Positions 8,931 to 17,412 of a DNA stretch of 64,000 bases are shown here, piece by piece. The notes under the pieces are model-generated. The model was not told where the DNA came from. It made no database searches and worked only from the letters and a program-made list of their open reading frames with translations. The DNA is taken from contig NZ_CP157000.1 of assembly GCF_039905635.1 (NCBI RefSeq), forward strand, positions 1,240,001 through 1,304,000, given 5' to 3'. The DNA comes from Microbacterium sp. ProA8. GTDB taxonomy: Bacteria > Actinomycetota > Actinomycetes > Actinomycetales > Microbacteriaceae. Each line of letters opens with the position of its first letter. Position 1 is the first letter of the stretch. A program made the position numbers and the translations under genes.

Positions 8931-9586
8931 CGCCGTGCCTCTCGGGTGAAGGTGACGTGGATCGTGCCGCTCTCGGCGACCTCGGTCCGAACCGCGTGCG
9001 TGTGCTCGAGGCCGCGGAGGTCGTCCCAGACACGGTTGCCCCGGCCGAGCACGATGGGTGCGATCGCAACGTGCAGGTCGTCGACGAGCCCGGCGCGAAG
9101 GAACTCCTGGGCGGTGCGCACACCCCCGCCCACCCGGATGTCGCGACCGCCGGCCGCGGCGGTCGCCTCCGCGAGCACGTCCTCGAGGGCGCCGCTGCGG
9201 AAGTGGAACGTCGTGCCGCCGTCCATCGCGATCGACGGGCGGGGCGCCGCGTGGGTCAGCACGTAGACCGGGTAGCCGAACGGCGGCTCGTCGCCCCACC
9301 ACCCCTTCCACTCCGGGTCGTCGGGATTCGCGTGCAGACCGAACATGGCTGCGCCCATGATCTCGGCGCCGACACCTGAGAAGTACGCGGAGGCATACGC
9401 CTCGTCGATGCCGGTCGTTCCTGCGCCGCTGGTGTCGCCGAGGACCTTCTGCCGGAACGTGCGCGTCGCTCCGTATGCCGCCGTGAGCGGTCCCCAGTCC
9501 TCGCCCATGGGATTGCCAGCGGACGGATCGGGCGCGGCGGTGTAGCCATCGAGCGATGAGAACAGGCCGATGCGAACTCGGGTCAT
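8927..9586 (-). CDS. dihydrofolate reductase family protein (RibD C-terminal type)
   Basis: This 219-residue protein is related to the reductase domain of RibD and to DHFR. It starts MTRVRIGLFSSLDGYTA, contains a nucleotide-binding stretch GGRDIRVGGGVRTAQEF, and ends in the family helix VDDLHVAIAPIVLGRG. Members are NADPH-dependent reductases of uncertain substrate. It is not a folate-pathway DHFR, as the context shows: it sits between an ArsR-like repressor and a SRPBCC protein with four-base overlaps on both sides. AGGAG lies seven or more bases before the ATG at 9586. Confidence 0.85.
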   Translation of the reverse strand: MTRVRIGLFSSLDGYTAAPDPSAGNPMGEDWGPLTAAYGATRTFRQKVLGDTSGAGTTGIDEAYASAYFSGVGAEIMGAAMFGLHANPDDPEWKGWWGDEPPFGYPVYVLTHAAPRPSIAMDGGTTFHFRSGALEDVLAEATAAAGGRDIRVGGGVRTAQEFLRAGLVDDLHVAIAPIVLGRGNRVWDDLRGLEHTHAVRTEVAESGTIHVTFTREARR

Positions 9587-9927
9587 TGCGAGGTCTCCTT
9601 GGTGATTGCGCGGGCGAGATGGATGCCGAGGCGGTCTGCCTGACGCTCGGCGGGCGTGCGCTGCTCGCCGAGCCACAGATGGAGCACGTCGAGCGAGCCT
9701 GGTCGCAGGCTCACGGTGCGGACTCGTCCCTGCTTGTTCGACGTGACGACTCCCGCGTCCTCGAGGATGCGCAGGTGCTGCAGCAGCGACGGCAGCGTCA
9801 TCGAGACCAGTCCCAGGAGGTCGGACACGACCGCCGGAGACTTCGCGAGGCGCTCCACCACCGTCCGTCGCGTCGGATCCGCGAGCGCGCGCAGCACCGC
9901 ATCCAACTCGTCGGAATAGTTAGGCAT
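9583..9927 (-). CDS. ArsR/SmtB-family transcriptional repressor
   Basis: This 114-residue winged-helix protein has the family start ELDAVLRALADPTRRTVVERL and a recognition region VSMTLPSLLQHLRILEDAGVV. It has no cysteine metal site, so it is more likely a sensor of an organic ligand than of metal. Its start codon lies inside a perfect 32-bp palindrome, pointing to tight self-repression. The stop overlaps the ATG of the DHFR-family gene by four bases, so the regulator is the first gene of its own operon. Confidence 0.9.
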   Translation of the reverse strand: MPNYSDELDAVLRALADPTRRTVVERLAKSPAVVSDLLGLVSMTLPSLLQHLRILEDAGVVTSNKQGRVRTVSLRPGSLDVLHLWLGEQRTPAERQADRLGIHLARAITKETSQ

Positions 9928-9943
9928 ATGCCTAACTATTCCG
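9912..9943. promoter_or_regulatory. perfect 32-bp operator palindrome
   Basis: The half site CGGAATAGTTAGGCAT at 9912-9927 is followed at once by its exact reverse complement at 9928-9943. The palindrome covers the start codon of the ArsR-type gene. It is AT-rich against the local background, as expected for an operator kept by selection. Confidence 0.8.
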
Positions 9944-9973
9944 CGCCGGAGGCGGCACGTCAAGAGAAGGAGA

Positions 9974-10006
9974 TGAGCGGATGCCGCGGGCCGCGGCATC
10001 CGCTCA
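9974..10006. terminator. hairpin of the GGATGCCG family
   Basis: TGAGCGGATGCCGCGG at 9974-9989 is the exact reverse complement of 9991-10006. In practice the tip will open to a loop of several bases. It lies between the divergent arsR-type operon and the winged-helix gene, so it may mark the end of a transcript or insulate the two promoters. Confidence 0.45.
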
Positions 10007-10039
10007 CCCGACGTCCGCGGTCTGCGCCATGATGGGCGC

Positions 10040-11164
10040 ATGATCCGCACGCCCTCTCCCGCGGCCGGAGCTTCCCGCGGCACAGGTCCGGTCTCGGCGC
10101 TGCGCAGCGAACGGCTGCGGTCGCATCGACTGAGCGCTCCGGCGTCGACCGTCGCTGAGGCGGCGCGCCACATGCTGGCCACGCAGGGGCAGGAGTTCTG
10201 GGGAGGGCGCTGGGCGATCGCGGCGCGTACGACCGGCCGCACCACCATCCGCGATGTCGACGCCGCGTTCGAGCGCGGCGAGATCGTGCGGTCGTGGACG
10301 ATGCGCGGCACGATCCACGTCATCCCGGCAGAGGACCTGGCGTGGGTGCTCTCGATCACAGCGGAGCGGCAGCACCGCCAGGCTGCGGCGGTGCACCGGG
10401 CCGAACGCATCGACGCGTCGGAGGTGGACCGCGCCGAGACGGCGGTGCGCGCCGCCCTAGGCGGTGGCAATCGCCTCGCGCGCAAGGAGATCTTCGAGGT
10501 TCTCGAGCAGGCCGGCGTGTCGACGGTCAAGCAGCGCGGCTACCACCTGCTCGTCGCGATGTCGCTGCGCGGCGTCATCTGCCAGGGACCCGTCGTGCCC
10601 CGCGAGAGCGGCCCAAGCCGCGAGCAGTACTTCGTGCTCCTCGACGAATGGGTGCGCGAGCCTGCGACTCCCGCTGATCCGCTGAGCGAGTACTTCGTCC
10701 GCTACATCGCCTCGCACGGGCCTGCCGGCGCGCGCGACTTCGCATGGTGGTCCTCACTGCCACTCGGGACCGCCCGCACGGCGGCGGAGGCGGCATCCGA
10801 TCGCCTTCTCGTCGTCGGCGACGAACCCGAGCCGCAGTACGTCGTGGCCGGCGCGCGGCCGCGGCGCAACCCGGCGGCGCCCGAGGTCGTCGCCCTCCCG
10901 CCGTTCGAGGAGTACTACATCTCGTACGCAGATCGCACGGTGGCCTGCGCGCCGGAGTTTCTCACGGCGATCGGTCCGTCGATGAACGGGATCGTGCGGC
11001 CCATCATCGTCGCCCGCGGCGAGATCGTCGGCGTGTGGACCCATTCGGTCGCGGTCGGCCGCCACGCCGATGATCCCGTTCCCGAGCTGTTCACGACGGA
11101 TGCTGCCACCGACGCGGAAGTCGCCGCCGCACTGGACCGCTACCGCGACTTCATCACGGCCTGA
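10040..11164 (+). CDS. winged-helix DNA-binding domain protein (HTH_42 family)
   Basis: This 374-residue protein has the layout of the winged-helix family PF06224: an N-terminal part with RLRSHRLS and MLATQGQEFWGGRWAIAART, the segment GEIVRSWTMRGTIHVI, and the late motif EEYYISYADR. Family members include AlkX/YcaQ-type DNA glycosylases that repair crosslinks or alkylated bases. The motif IHVI and nearby charged residues are kept, but I cannot prove glycosylase activity. CATGAT at 10028-10033, six bases before the ATG, may be a leaderless-type -10 box. The gene stands alone. Confidence 0.82.
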   Translation: MIRTPSPAAGASRGTGPVSALRSERLRSHRLSAPASTVAEAARHMLATQGQEFWGGRWAIAARTTGRTTIRDVDAAFERGEIVRSWTMRGTIHVIPAEDLAWVLSITAERQHRQAAAVHRAERIDASEVDRAETAVRAALGGGNRLARKEIFEVLEQAGVSTVKQRGYHLLVAMSLRGVICQGPVVPRESGPSREQYFVLLDEWVREPATPADPLSEYFVRYIASHGPAGARDFAWWSSLPLGTARTAAEAASDRLLVVGDEPEPQYVVAGARPRRNPAAPEVVALPPFEEYYISYADRTVACAPEFLTAIGPSMNGIVRPIIVARGEIVGVWTHSVAVGRHADDPVPELFTTDAATDAEVAAALDRYRDFITA

Positions 11165-11241
11165 CGGCAGAGCGTGATCAACCGGGCTCCGCACCGAGTC
11201 GTGGGGCGAGGACGCAACGAGCGAGACGGAATCCGTGGCAC

Positions 11242-12678
11242 TCAGGCGTGGCGGTCGAGGAAGTCGTAGACCTCGTTGTCGTCCACGCCGGGGAAGGCGC
11301 CGCGGGGGAGCGGCGAGAACATCTGCATGTGCACGCGCGCGCTCGGCCAGGCCTTGCCCGACCAGCGCTCGGAGACGTCGGAGGCGACGCGGCGGCAGCA
11401 CGACTCGTCCGGGCAGGTGGAGGTGGCGCGCTTCTGCGTCTCGCGTCCGCGGAACCAGCGCGCGTCGTCGAACGGCACGCCCACGGTGATGGAGAACTCG
11501 CCGTCGGACGTGCTGCCCGTCTGCGTGGAGCACCAGTACGTGCCGGCAGGGGTGTCGGTGTACTGGTAGTGCTCGGTGGTGCGGTTCTGCTCCGAGAAGG
11601 CGGCGCGCGCCGAGAACCTGCGGCAGGCGATCTGCCCGTCGACGGCGCCGGTCACGTCCATGGGCAGCGGCAGGTCGTCGTTCTCGTACACCCTGGTGAT
11701 CGCGCCCGACCCGTCGACCCGGAGGAAGTGCAGACGGATGCCGAGGTGCTGCGTGGCGAGATTCGTCAGCCGCATCCCCGCAGCCTCGTGCGTCACGCCG
11801 AACGCGTCGCGGAAGTCCTCCACCGCGAGGTTGCGGTCCTTCTTGGCCTGCTGCAGGAACCCGACCGACGCGGTCTCGGGCATGAGGCAGCACGCGGCGT
11901 AGTAGTTGATCTCGAGTCGCTGCTGCAGGAAGTCGGCGTAGTCGGTGGGCCGTTTGTGGCCGAGCAGCCGGTGCGCCATCGCCTGCAGCGCCATCGACCG
12001 CAGGCCGTGACCGCCGGGGATGGATGCCGGGGGCAGATAGATGCGGCCGTGCTCGAGGTCGGTCACCGAGCGGGTCGAGTGCGGCAGGTCGTTGACGTAG
12101 AGGAGCTCGAAACCGAGTTTCTCGGCCATGATGCTGACGGTGCGGTGGGTGAGGGCGCCCGAGACGTGCCCGGCGGCCTTGAGCTGCTTCTCGGCGAGCT
12201 TCTCGATGTCGGGCAGGTAGTTGTCGCGGTCGCGCATCATGAGCCGCAGCTCCGTGTTGGCCCGACGCGCCTCTTCCGGGGTCGCGATCGCCTCGCGCTC
12301 ACGGCGCTGCAGCTCGCGGTGCAGGCCCAGGATCGACTCGATCGTGTCGTCGCTCATGCCCTTCGAGACCTTGATCGGCGGGACGCCCAGCTGACGGAAG
12401 ACCGAGCTGGTCTGAGCGCGCTCGAGCTCGATCTCGAGCGCCGCACGACGATTCGGCGGCTCGGTCGACAGCAGGTCGCCGACATCCACGCCGGTCGCCG
12501 TCGCGATCGCCTGCAGTAGAGAGAGCTTCGGCTCGCGCTTGCCGTTCTCGATGAGGCTGAGCTGACTCCCGGCGACGCCGACCACGGCTCCCAGCTCATC
12601 GAGCGTGTAGCCATGGGCGAGACGCTGATGACGGATGCGGTGGCCCAGAGTCGACAGTTCGAGGGAGGTCGGCGGCAT
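11242..12678 (-). CDS. ramB: RamB-type transcriptional regulator
   Basis: This 478-residue protein has an XRE helix-turn-helix at about 8-65 (GHRIRHQRLAHGYTLDELG), a central ImmA/IrrE-like region and a C-terminal ScfRs-type domain. That domain holds a cysteine group, CPDESCC, which might sense redox or bind metal. This architecture and length match RamB of Corynebacterium and Mycobacterium, a regulator of acetate, glyoxylate and related carbon metabolism. It is divergent from the PEP carboxykinase gene, a fitting target for a carbon-source regulator. The assignment rests on architecture; the regulon here is inferred. Confidence 0.82.
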   Translation of the reverse strand: MPPTSLELSTLGHRIRHQRLAHGYTLDELGAVVGVAGSQLSLIENGKREPKLSLLQAIATATGVDVGDLLSTEPPNRRAALEIELERAQTSSVFRQLGVPPIKVSKGMSDDTIESILGLHRELQRREREAIATPEEARRANTELRLMMRDRDNYLPDIEKLAEKQLKAAGHVSGALTHRTVSIMAEKLGFELLYVNDLPHSTRSVTDLEHGRIYLPPASIPGGHGLRSMALQAMAHRLLGHKRPTDYADFLQQRLEINYYAACCLMPETASVGFLQQAKKDRNLAVEDFRDAFGVTHEAAGMRLTNLATQHLGIRLHFLRVDGSGAITRVYENDDLPLPMDVTGAVDGQIACRRFSARAAFSEQNRTTEHYQYTDTPAGTYWCSTQTGSTSDGEFSITVGVPFDDARWFRGRETQKRATSTCPDESCCRRVASDVSERWSGKAWPSARVHMQMFSPLPRGAFPGVDDNEVYDFLDRHA

Positions 12679-12696
12679 TCCTTGATGCTAGCGAAA

Positions 12697-12712
12697 GAAT
12701 TGCAACTTTTGA
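12697..12712. promoter_or_regulatory. candidate RamB box
   Basis: The stretch GAATTGCAACTTTTGA resembles a shortened form of the RamB motif as known in Corynebacterium (reverse of AAACTTTGCAAA-like sites). It lies 19 bp upstream of ramB and about 110 bp upstream of pckG. It is AT-rich in a GC-rich setting. The match is partial. Confidence 0.35.
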
Positions 12713-12819
12713 CACCAGATTTCGTGGGAAGAGGCATCCATCACGGCCGAAAGTAGAGGAAGAGCACGAATCTGCATCGTCGAAACCATCTGACGGTCGA
12801 ATCAACGAGGAGCGACACC

Positions 12820-14715
12820 ATGGCCCTTGCCGACATCTTCACCCGGACTGAAGGCGCTGGATCCGCACGTCCCACCGGCGCCCCCAGCGGCACCGTGCGG
12901 ACGTATGGCGAACTGCCGACCGTTCAGGGCGAGGGCATGGTGGCACTGCGCGCCTGGGTCGACGAGATCGCCGCGCTCACCCGTCCTGCGCGGGTGCACT
13001 GGGTCGAAGGCTCTCGCGCCGAGAACGACGCGCTGCTGCGCGAGATGGTGGACGAGGGCAAGCTCATCAAGCTCAACCCCGAGTGGCGCCCCGGCTCGTA
13101 CCTCGCGCGCTCCCACCCCAGCGACGTCGCCCGCACCGAGGCGCGCACCTTCATCGCCTCCGAGCGCGAAGAGGACGCCGGCCCGACCAACAACTGGGCC
13201 GCGCCCGACGAGATCCGTGCCACGATCACGCCGCTCTTCGAGGGGTCGATGGTCGGCCGCACGATGTACGTCGTGCCGTTCTCGATGGGCCCGGTCGGCG
13301 GTCCGCTGTCGCACATCGGCGTGCAGGTCACCGACAGCGCCTACGCCGTCACCTCGATCGGCATCATGACGCGCGTGGGCACCGAGGTGCTGCGCGAGAT
13401 CGCCGGCGGCGCCCCGTGGGTGAAGACGGTGCACTCCGTCGGCGCTCCGCTGCAGCCGGGCGAGAAGGATGTCGCGTGGCCCTGCAACGACGAGAAGTAC
13501 ATCGTGCACTTCCCCGACACCCTCGAGGTGTGGTCGTACGGATCGGGCTACGGCGGCAACGCGATCCTCGCCAAGAAGTGCTTCGCCCTGCGAATCGCCT
13601 CGGTGATCGGCCGCAACGAGGGGTGGCTGGCCGAGCACATGCTGCTCATCCGCGTGATCGACCCCGCCGGGCGCGCGTACCACCTGGCCGCCGCCTTCCC
13701 GTCGGCGTGCGGCAAGACGAACCTCGCGATGCTCCGCCCGACGATCCCGGGCTGGCGCGTCGAGACCCTCGGCGACGACATCGCATGGCTGCGTCCGGGT
13801 GAGGACGGCCGCCTCTGGGCGATCAACCCCGAGGCGGGCTTCTTCGGCGTGGCGCCGGGCACCGGCGCCTCCACCAACGTGACGGCCGTCGAGACGCTCT
13901 GGGGCAACACGATCTTCACCAATGTCGCGCTCCGGCCCGACGGCGACGTCTGGTGGGAGGGCCTCACCGACGACCCGCCGGCAGAGCTCACCGACTGGGA
14001 GGGCAAGCCCTGGACGCCGGCATCCGGTCGTCCCGCCGCCCACCCGAACTCGCGCTTCACCGTCGCCGCCGCGCAGTGCCCGCAGATCGCGGACGACTGG
14101 GATGCCCCGCAGGGCGTGCCGCTCGACGCCATCCTGTTCGGCGGGCGGCGCGCCACCAACGTGCCGCTCGTCGTCGAGGCGACCGACTGGACGCACGGCG
14201 TGTTCATGGGCTCGAACGTGTCGTCCGAGCGCACCGCCGCCGCCGAGGGCACCGTCGGAGAGCTCCGTCGCGATCCGTTCGCGATGCTCCCCTTCTGCGG
14301 CTACAACATGGCCGACTACTTCGCGCACTGGCTCAAGGTCGGGCAGAAGCTGCGGTTCGACCGTGCGCCCCGCATCTTCCAGGTGAACTGGTTCCGCAAG
14401 GGCTCGGACGGCCGCTTCCTGTGGCCCGGGTTCGGCGACAACTCGCGCGTGATCGACTGGATCATCCGCCGCATCGAGGGTGAGGTCGGCGCCGTCGAGA
14501 GCCCGATCGGACGCCTGCCGCGCTCGGAGGACCTGGACATCTCGGACCTGGATGTCTCACAGGACGACCTCGACGAGCTGTTCGCGGTCGACCCGCAGCT
14601 GTGGCTGCAGGAGGCCGACCTCACCGAGGAGTTCTACCGCACCTTCGAGGGCCGCGTTCCGGCGCCGCTGTGGGCCGAGCTGGCCGCGCTGCGGTACCGC
14701 CTGCAGCGCGCCTGA
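12820..14715 (+). CDS. pckG: phosphoenolpyruvate carboxykinase (GTP)
   Basis: This 631-residue enzyme converts oxaloacetate and GTP to phosphoenolpyruvate, CO2 and GDP, the first step of gluconeogenesis. The kinase loop FPSACGKTN at 293-301 with Cys297 is the signature of the GTP-dependent class. [11 protein letters not shown] near 98-107, NNWAAPDEI and [15 protein letters not shown] segments ([11 protein letters not shown]) complete it. Length is a little above the usual 610-620 owing to an N-terminal extension. GAGGAG lies before the ATG. It is divergent from ramB and is probably regulated by carbon source through it. Confidence 0.97.
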   Translation: MALADIFTRTEGAGSARPTGAPSGTVRTYGELPTVQGEGMVALRAWVDEIAALTRPARVHWVEGSRAENDALLREMVDEGKLIKLNPEWRPGSYLARSHPSDVARTEARTFIASEREEDAGPTNNWAAPDEIRATITPLFEGSMVGRTMYVVPFSMGPVGGPLSHIGVQVTDSAYAVTSIGIMTRVGTEVLREIAGGAPWVKTVHSVGAPLQPGEKDVAWPCNDEKYIVHFPDTLEVWSYGSGYGGNAILAKKCFALRIASVIGRNEGWLAEHMLLIRVIDPAGRAYHLAAAFPSACGKTNLAMLRPTIPGWRVETLGDDIAWLRPGEDGRLWAINPEAGFFGVAPGTGASTNVTAVETLWGNTIFTNVALRPDGDVWWEGLTDDPPAELTDWEGKPWTPASGRPAAHPNSRFTVAAAQCPQIADDWDAPQGVPLDAILFGGRRATNVPLVVEATDWTHGVFMGSNVSSERTAAAEGTVGELRRDPFAMLPFCGYNMADYFAHWLKVGQKLRFDRAPRIFQVNWFRKGSDGRFLWPGFGDNSRVIDWIIRRIEGEVGAVESPIGRLPRSEDLDISDLDVSQDDLDELFAVDPQLWLQEADLTEEFYRTFEGRVPAPLWAELAALRYRLQRA

Positions 14716-14800
14716 TCCCAGACCGGCGCCCGCTTCGTCTTCTTGGCAGAACGGGCGGGCGCCTGCACGACCCGGGGCATTTCCTGCCCACCGGTCGCAG

Positions 14801-14841
14801 CGGATGCCCCGGCCTCACTTGTGCGGTGGCCGGGGCATCCG
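14801..14841. terminator. bidirectional hairpin terminator
   Basis: CGGATGCCCCGGCC at 14801-14814 pairs perfectly with 14828-14841, with a 13-base loop. It lies between the convergent ends of pckG (14715) and the ABC exporter (14858) and can serve both. Confidence 0.65.
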
Positions 14842-14857
14842 TCATCGGTGCCCGCGC

Positions 14858-16867
14858 TCAGACCAGCAGCTGGTGCTTGGCGAGGTCGCGGTACAGCGGC
14901 GTGGTCTGCACGAGCTCGGAGTGCGTGCCCTGGCCGACGACCCGGCCGTGATCCATCACGACGATGTGGTCGCTGTCGACGACGGTCGAGAGGCGGTGCG
15001 CGATCACGATGAGCGTGCGGCCCGCGGCCACCGCGTCGATCGCCTCGCGCATACGCTGCTCGTTGAGCCCGTCGAGCGACGACGTCGACTCGTCGAGCAG
15101 CAGGATCGGGGGAGCGGCCAGCAGCGCCCGCGCGATCGCGAGGCGCTGGCGCTCACCGCCCGAGAGCATGACGCCGGCCTCGCCGACCGGCGCATCGACG
15201 CCGAGCGGGTTGCGGTCGAGGACGTCGCCGAGGTTCACGGCGCGCAGCACCGCCTCGCACTCGGGATCGGATGCCCCGGGCGAAGCGAGACGCAGATTGT
15301 CGCCGATCGTGCCGGCCAGCGTCGGGGCGTCCTGCTCGACATAGCCGAGCTGCGCACGCAGCGCGTCGCGGTCCAGCGCCCGCACGTCGGTGCCGTCCAG
15401 GAGGATCGCACCGTCCGTCGGGTCGTAGAAGCGCTCGATGAGCGCCAGGGTCGTGCTCTTGCCGGCGCCGGAGGGCCCGACGAGGGCGACGCGCGCGCCG
15501 CGCGGCACCGAGAACGACACGCCCCGGAGCACGTCGGCATCCGCGGAGCGCGAAGTCGCGGCATCCGCCCGTCCGTCGCCGTCCGCGGTCGCACCGGCGT
15601 CGCTGACGACGATGGTGGAGGTGTCGACATGGGCGTTCTCGAGCACCGCGCGCGCCTCGGACTCGGCCTTGCGACGAGCCTCGACGACGTTCTCGGGGTA
15701 CCGGAACCGCACATCGCGGAACTCGATCGCCGCCGTGGCGCCGTCTGCCGGTCGCTGAGTCTGTCCGAGGGCCGACGCAGCGGCGACACGCGCGGCGACG
15801 GCGTCGTCGTCCTGCGACTCGGTCGGAAGATCCAGCACCTCCTGGATGCGGCCGAGCGCGCCGAGCGCCTGGCTCACCGACGTGATCGCGCCGAAGAACG
15901 AGCCGAGCGGGGCGATGAGCATGAACAGGAACATGATGAAGGTCACGAGGCTGGCGATCGAGAGCGCCCCGGTCGCGACGCGGAAGCCGCCGAGGCCGAT
16001 CACGACGAGCAGCGAGACCTGCAGGGCGATGCCGGCGATCGGCACGACGAGCGCCGACACCTTGGCGATGCGGACGCCCACGGTGTAGGCATCCGTCGCC
16101 TGCGCGGTGACCGACTCGACCTCGCGCTCCGTCGCGCCCGACGCGCGCACGGTGCGGATCGACCCCACCGCGCGCTCGACGCCAGAGGCGAGTGCGCCCA
16201 CCTTCTCCTGCTGCTCGGTGGACGCGGTGCGGATGCGGCCGCTGAGGGCCGTGACTCCGAGCACCGAGATGCCGATCACGAGCACGATGATGCCGAGCAG
16301 CACCGGATCGATGACCGCCATCGCGATCAGCGCGCCGGCGAACAGCAGCGCGTTGCCGACGGAGTCGGCGAGGCCCTGGGTGAGCGCCGAATAGAGGAGG
16401 GTCGTGTCGCTGCCGACGCGCGAGACGATGTCGCCGGTGCGACGGGCGTCGAACTCGCTGATCGGCAGATGCAGGATGCGGGCGATGAGCCGGCGCCGGC
16501 TCGAGTACACGACGGCGGTGCCGGTGCGCTGCAGCAGATAGTGCTGCCAGCCCGAGATGAGGGACGAGAGCACCACGAACCCGACGAGCGCCCAGATCAG
16601 CAGGCCGAGGTCGAGGTTCTCCTGCACCCGCGTGATGACTTCACCGACCAGCAGCGGCTGCACCAGCGACGTACCCGCGCTCAGGATGCTGAGCACGACC
16701 ACCACGGCGAGGGTGCGCTTGTGCTCGAAGAGGTACGGCAGCAGCTGTCCGAAGCTGGCGCGGGGACCCTCGTCGGTCTTGCCGCGACGTCCGCGGCCGC
16801 GCGCGGCGCGAGGGGCGGGCGCCGCAGGTGCGGCGGCGGGGGCTTCGTCGAGTTCGGCGGAGGGCAT
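14858..16867 (-). CDS. ABC exporter, fused membrane and ATPase domains
   Basis: This 669-residue half-transporter of the MsbA/LmrA type probably works as a homodimer. The membrane domain has six spans between about 52 and 335. The ATPase has Walker A GPSGAGKST at 464-472, signature LSGGERQR at 568-575, Walker B ILLLDE at 588-593 and the switch His624. An oddity is an insert of about 50 residues (392-446) between the first ATPase strand FRDVRFRYP and the strand VLRGVSFSV, rich in Ala, Asp and Ser. It follows the small HTH gene by 26 bases and is probably its target. The exported substrate is unknown. Confidence 0.9.
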   Translation of the reverse strand: MPSAELDEAPAAAPAAPAPRAARGRGRRGKTDEGPRASFGQLLPYLFEHKRTLAVVVVLSILSAGTSLVQPLLVGEVITRVQENLDLGLLIWALVGFVVLSSLISGWQHYLLQRTGTAVVYSSRRRLIARILHLPISEFDARRTGDIVSRVGSDTTLLYSALTQGLADSVGNALLFAGALIAMAVIDPVLLGIIVLVIGISVLGVTALSGRIRTASTEQQEKVGALASGVERAVGSIRTVRASGATEREVESVTAQATDAYTVGVRIAKVSALVVPIAGIALQVSLLVVIGLGGFRVATGALSIASLVTFIMFLFMLIAPLGSFFGAITSVSQALGALGRIQEVLDLPTESQDDDAVAARVAAASALGQTQRPADGATAAIEFRDVRFRYPENVVEARRKAESEARAVLENAHVDTSTIVVSDAGATADGDGRADAATSRSADADVLRGVSFSVPRGARVALVGPSGAGKSTTLALIERFYDPTDGAILLDGTDVRALDRDALRAQLGYVEQDAPTLAGTIGDNLRLASPGASDPECEAVLRAVNLGDVLDRNPLGVDAPVGEAGVMLSGGERQRLAIARALLAAPPILLLDESTSSLDGLNEQRMREAIDAVAAGRTLIVIAHRLSTVVDSDHIVVMDHGRVVGQGTHSELVQTTPLYRDLAKHQLLV

Positions 16868-16893
16868 GGGTGTACCTCGTTCGTGAAAGGGGC

Positions 16894-17109
16894 TTACCTT
16901 CGACCGTACTTCTTGTGGACGGCCTGTCTGCTCACGCCCAGGGCGCTCGCGATCGCCTGCCACGAGAAGCCGAGGTTGCGGGCCTTCCGCACCTGCACCT
17001 CCTCGGCGCGCGCTAGCTCGCGGCGCACCTCGGCGAGACGGTGCAGCTCGGCGAGCGGCTCGCGTGCGTCCGCGGCGCCGATCAGGGTGCGCAGGTCGTC
17101 TCCGCTCAT
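16894..17109 (-). CDS. small helix-turn-helix regulator
   Basis: This 71-residue protein ends in a clear helix-turn-helix: NLGFSWQAIASALGVSRQAVHKKYG. An N-terminal helical part (about 15-45, ELHRLAEVRRELARAEE) may dimerise. GGAGG lies before the ATG at 17109; an upstream in-frame extension would be encoded by a hairpin and is rejected. It is cotranscribed with the ABC exporter. The double inverted repeat over its promoter suggests self-control. No ligand domain is visible, so the signal may act through another protein. Confidence 0.78.
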   Translation of the reverse strand: MSGDDLRTLIGAADAREPLAELHRLAEVRRELARAEEVQVRKARNLGFSWQAIASALGVSRQAVHKKYGRR

Positions 17110-17158
17110 CGCGTCGCCTCCCGTGGTGGCCGCCCATCGGACGATGAGCGGCCGGATC

Positions 17159-17184
17159 ACGGATGCCGCGGCTGCGGCATCCGT
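17159..17184 (-). other. GGATGCCG-family hairpin at the 5' end of the HTH-ABC transcript
   Basis: ACGGATGCCGC at 17159-17169 pairs with GCGGCATCCGT at 17174-17184. The promoter at 17190-17218 would start transcription at about 17183, so this hairpin would form the extreme 5' end of the mRNA. There it could stabilise the message or affect translation. Confidence 0.4.
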
Positions 17185-17230
17185 CGTCAACCGTAGTTGA
17201 CGCTCGAGCATCTGTCAACGTGCATTGACA
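17185..17230 (-). promoter_or_regulatory. promoter with two overlapping inverted repeats
   Basis: On the minus strand TTGACA (17218-17213) and TACGGT (17195-17190) are 17 bp apart, a near-consensus promoter for the HTH gene. TGTCAA-N6-TTGACA at 17213-17230 covers the -35 box. CGTCAAC-N4-GTTGACG at 17185-17202 covers the -10 box. The two repeats share GTCAA/TTGAC half sites and are centred 28 bp apart, as expected for an autoregulated promoter. Confidence 0.6.
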
Positions 17231-17294
17231 CTCCTGGCCCCACCGGGTCCGCTTGCCCGCCTCGCCCGCCTTGCCCGCCTCACCATCCCTGTTC

Positions 17295-17347
17295 ACTTGC
17301 GCTAGATGTACACCGCGCTGGGCGTGTCGCGTACGTTTAGCGCAAGT
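17295..17347. promoter_or_regulatory. widely spaced inverted repeat before the ABC-2 operon
   Basis: ACTTGCGCTA at 17295-17304 is repeated in inverse at 17338-17347, with 33 bases between them. Start-to-start distance is 43 bp, about four helical turns. The second copy lies 66 bp before the GTG at 17413. They could be two half operators or one looped site. Confidence 0.35.
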
Positions 17348-17400
17348 CAACAGGTGCGGCGGGGGAGGTGCCGACGCTGTGCGGTGTCCGAACCGGGCGT

Positions 17401-17412
17401 TAGGGTAGTCCG
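17401..17412 (+). promoter_or_regulatory. -10 box of a leaderless start (ABC-2 ATPase)
   Basis: TAGGGT at 17401-17406 is followed by six bases and the GTG at 17413. There is no ribosome binding site. Confidence 0.5.

Noticed and set aside
10040..11164. Naming the HTH_42 protein as a proven DNA glycosylase
   Set aside because: The family includes AlkX/YcaQ-type enzymes, but I cannot confirm the catalytic residues without an alignment.
14480..17200. A 906-residue open frame opposite pckG and the ABC exporter
   Set aside because: It is an Arg/Asp/His-rich product of antisense GC-rich codons with no domain. The opposite strand carries complete known genes.
17110..17211. N-terminal extension of the small HTH protein
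   Set aside because: The extra residues (TTDAAAAASV) are encoded by a hairpin and the promoter region; GGAGG marks the inner ATG.
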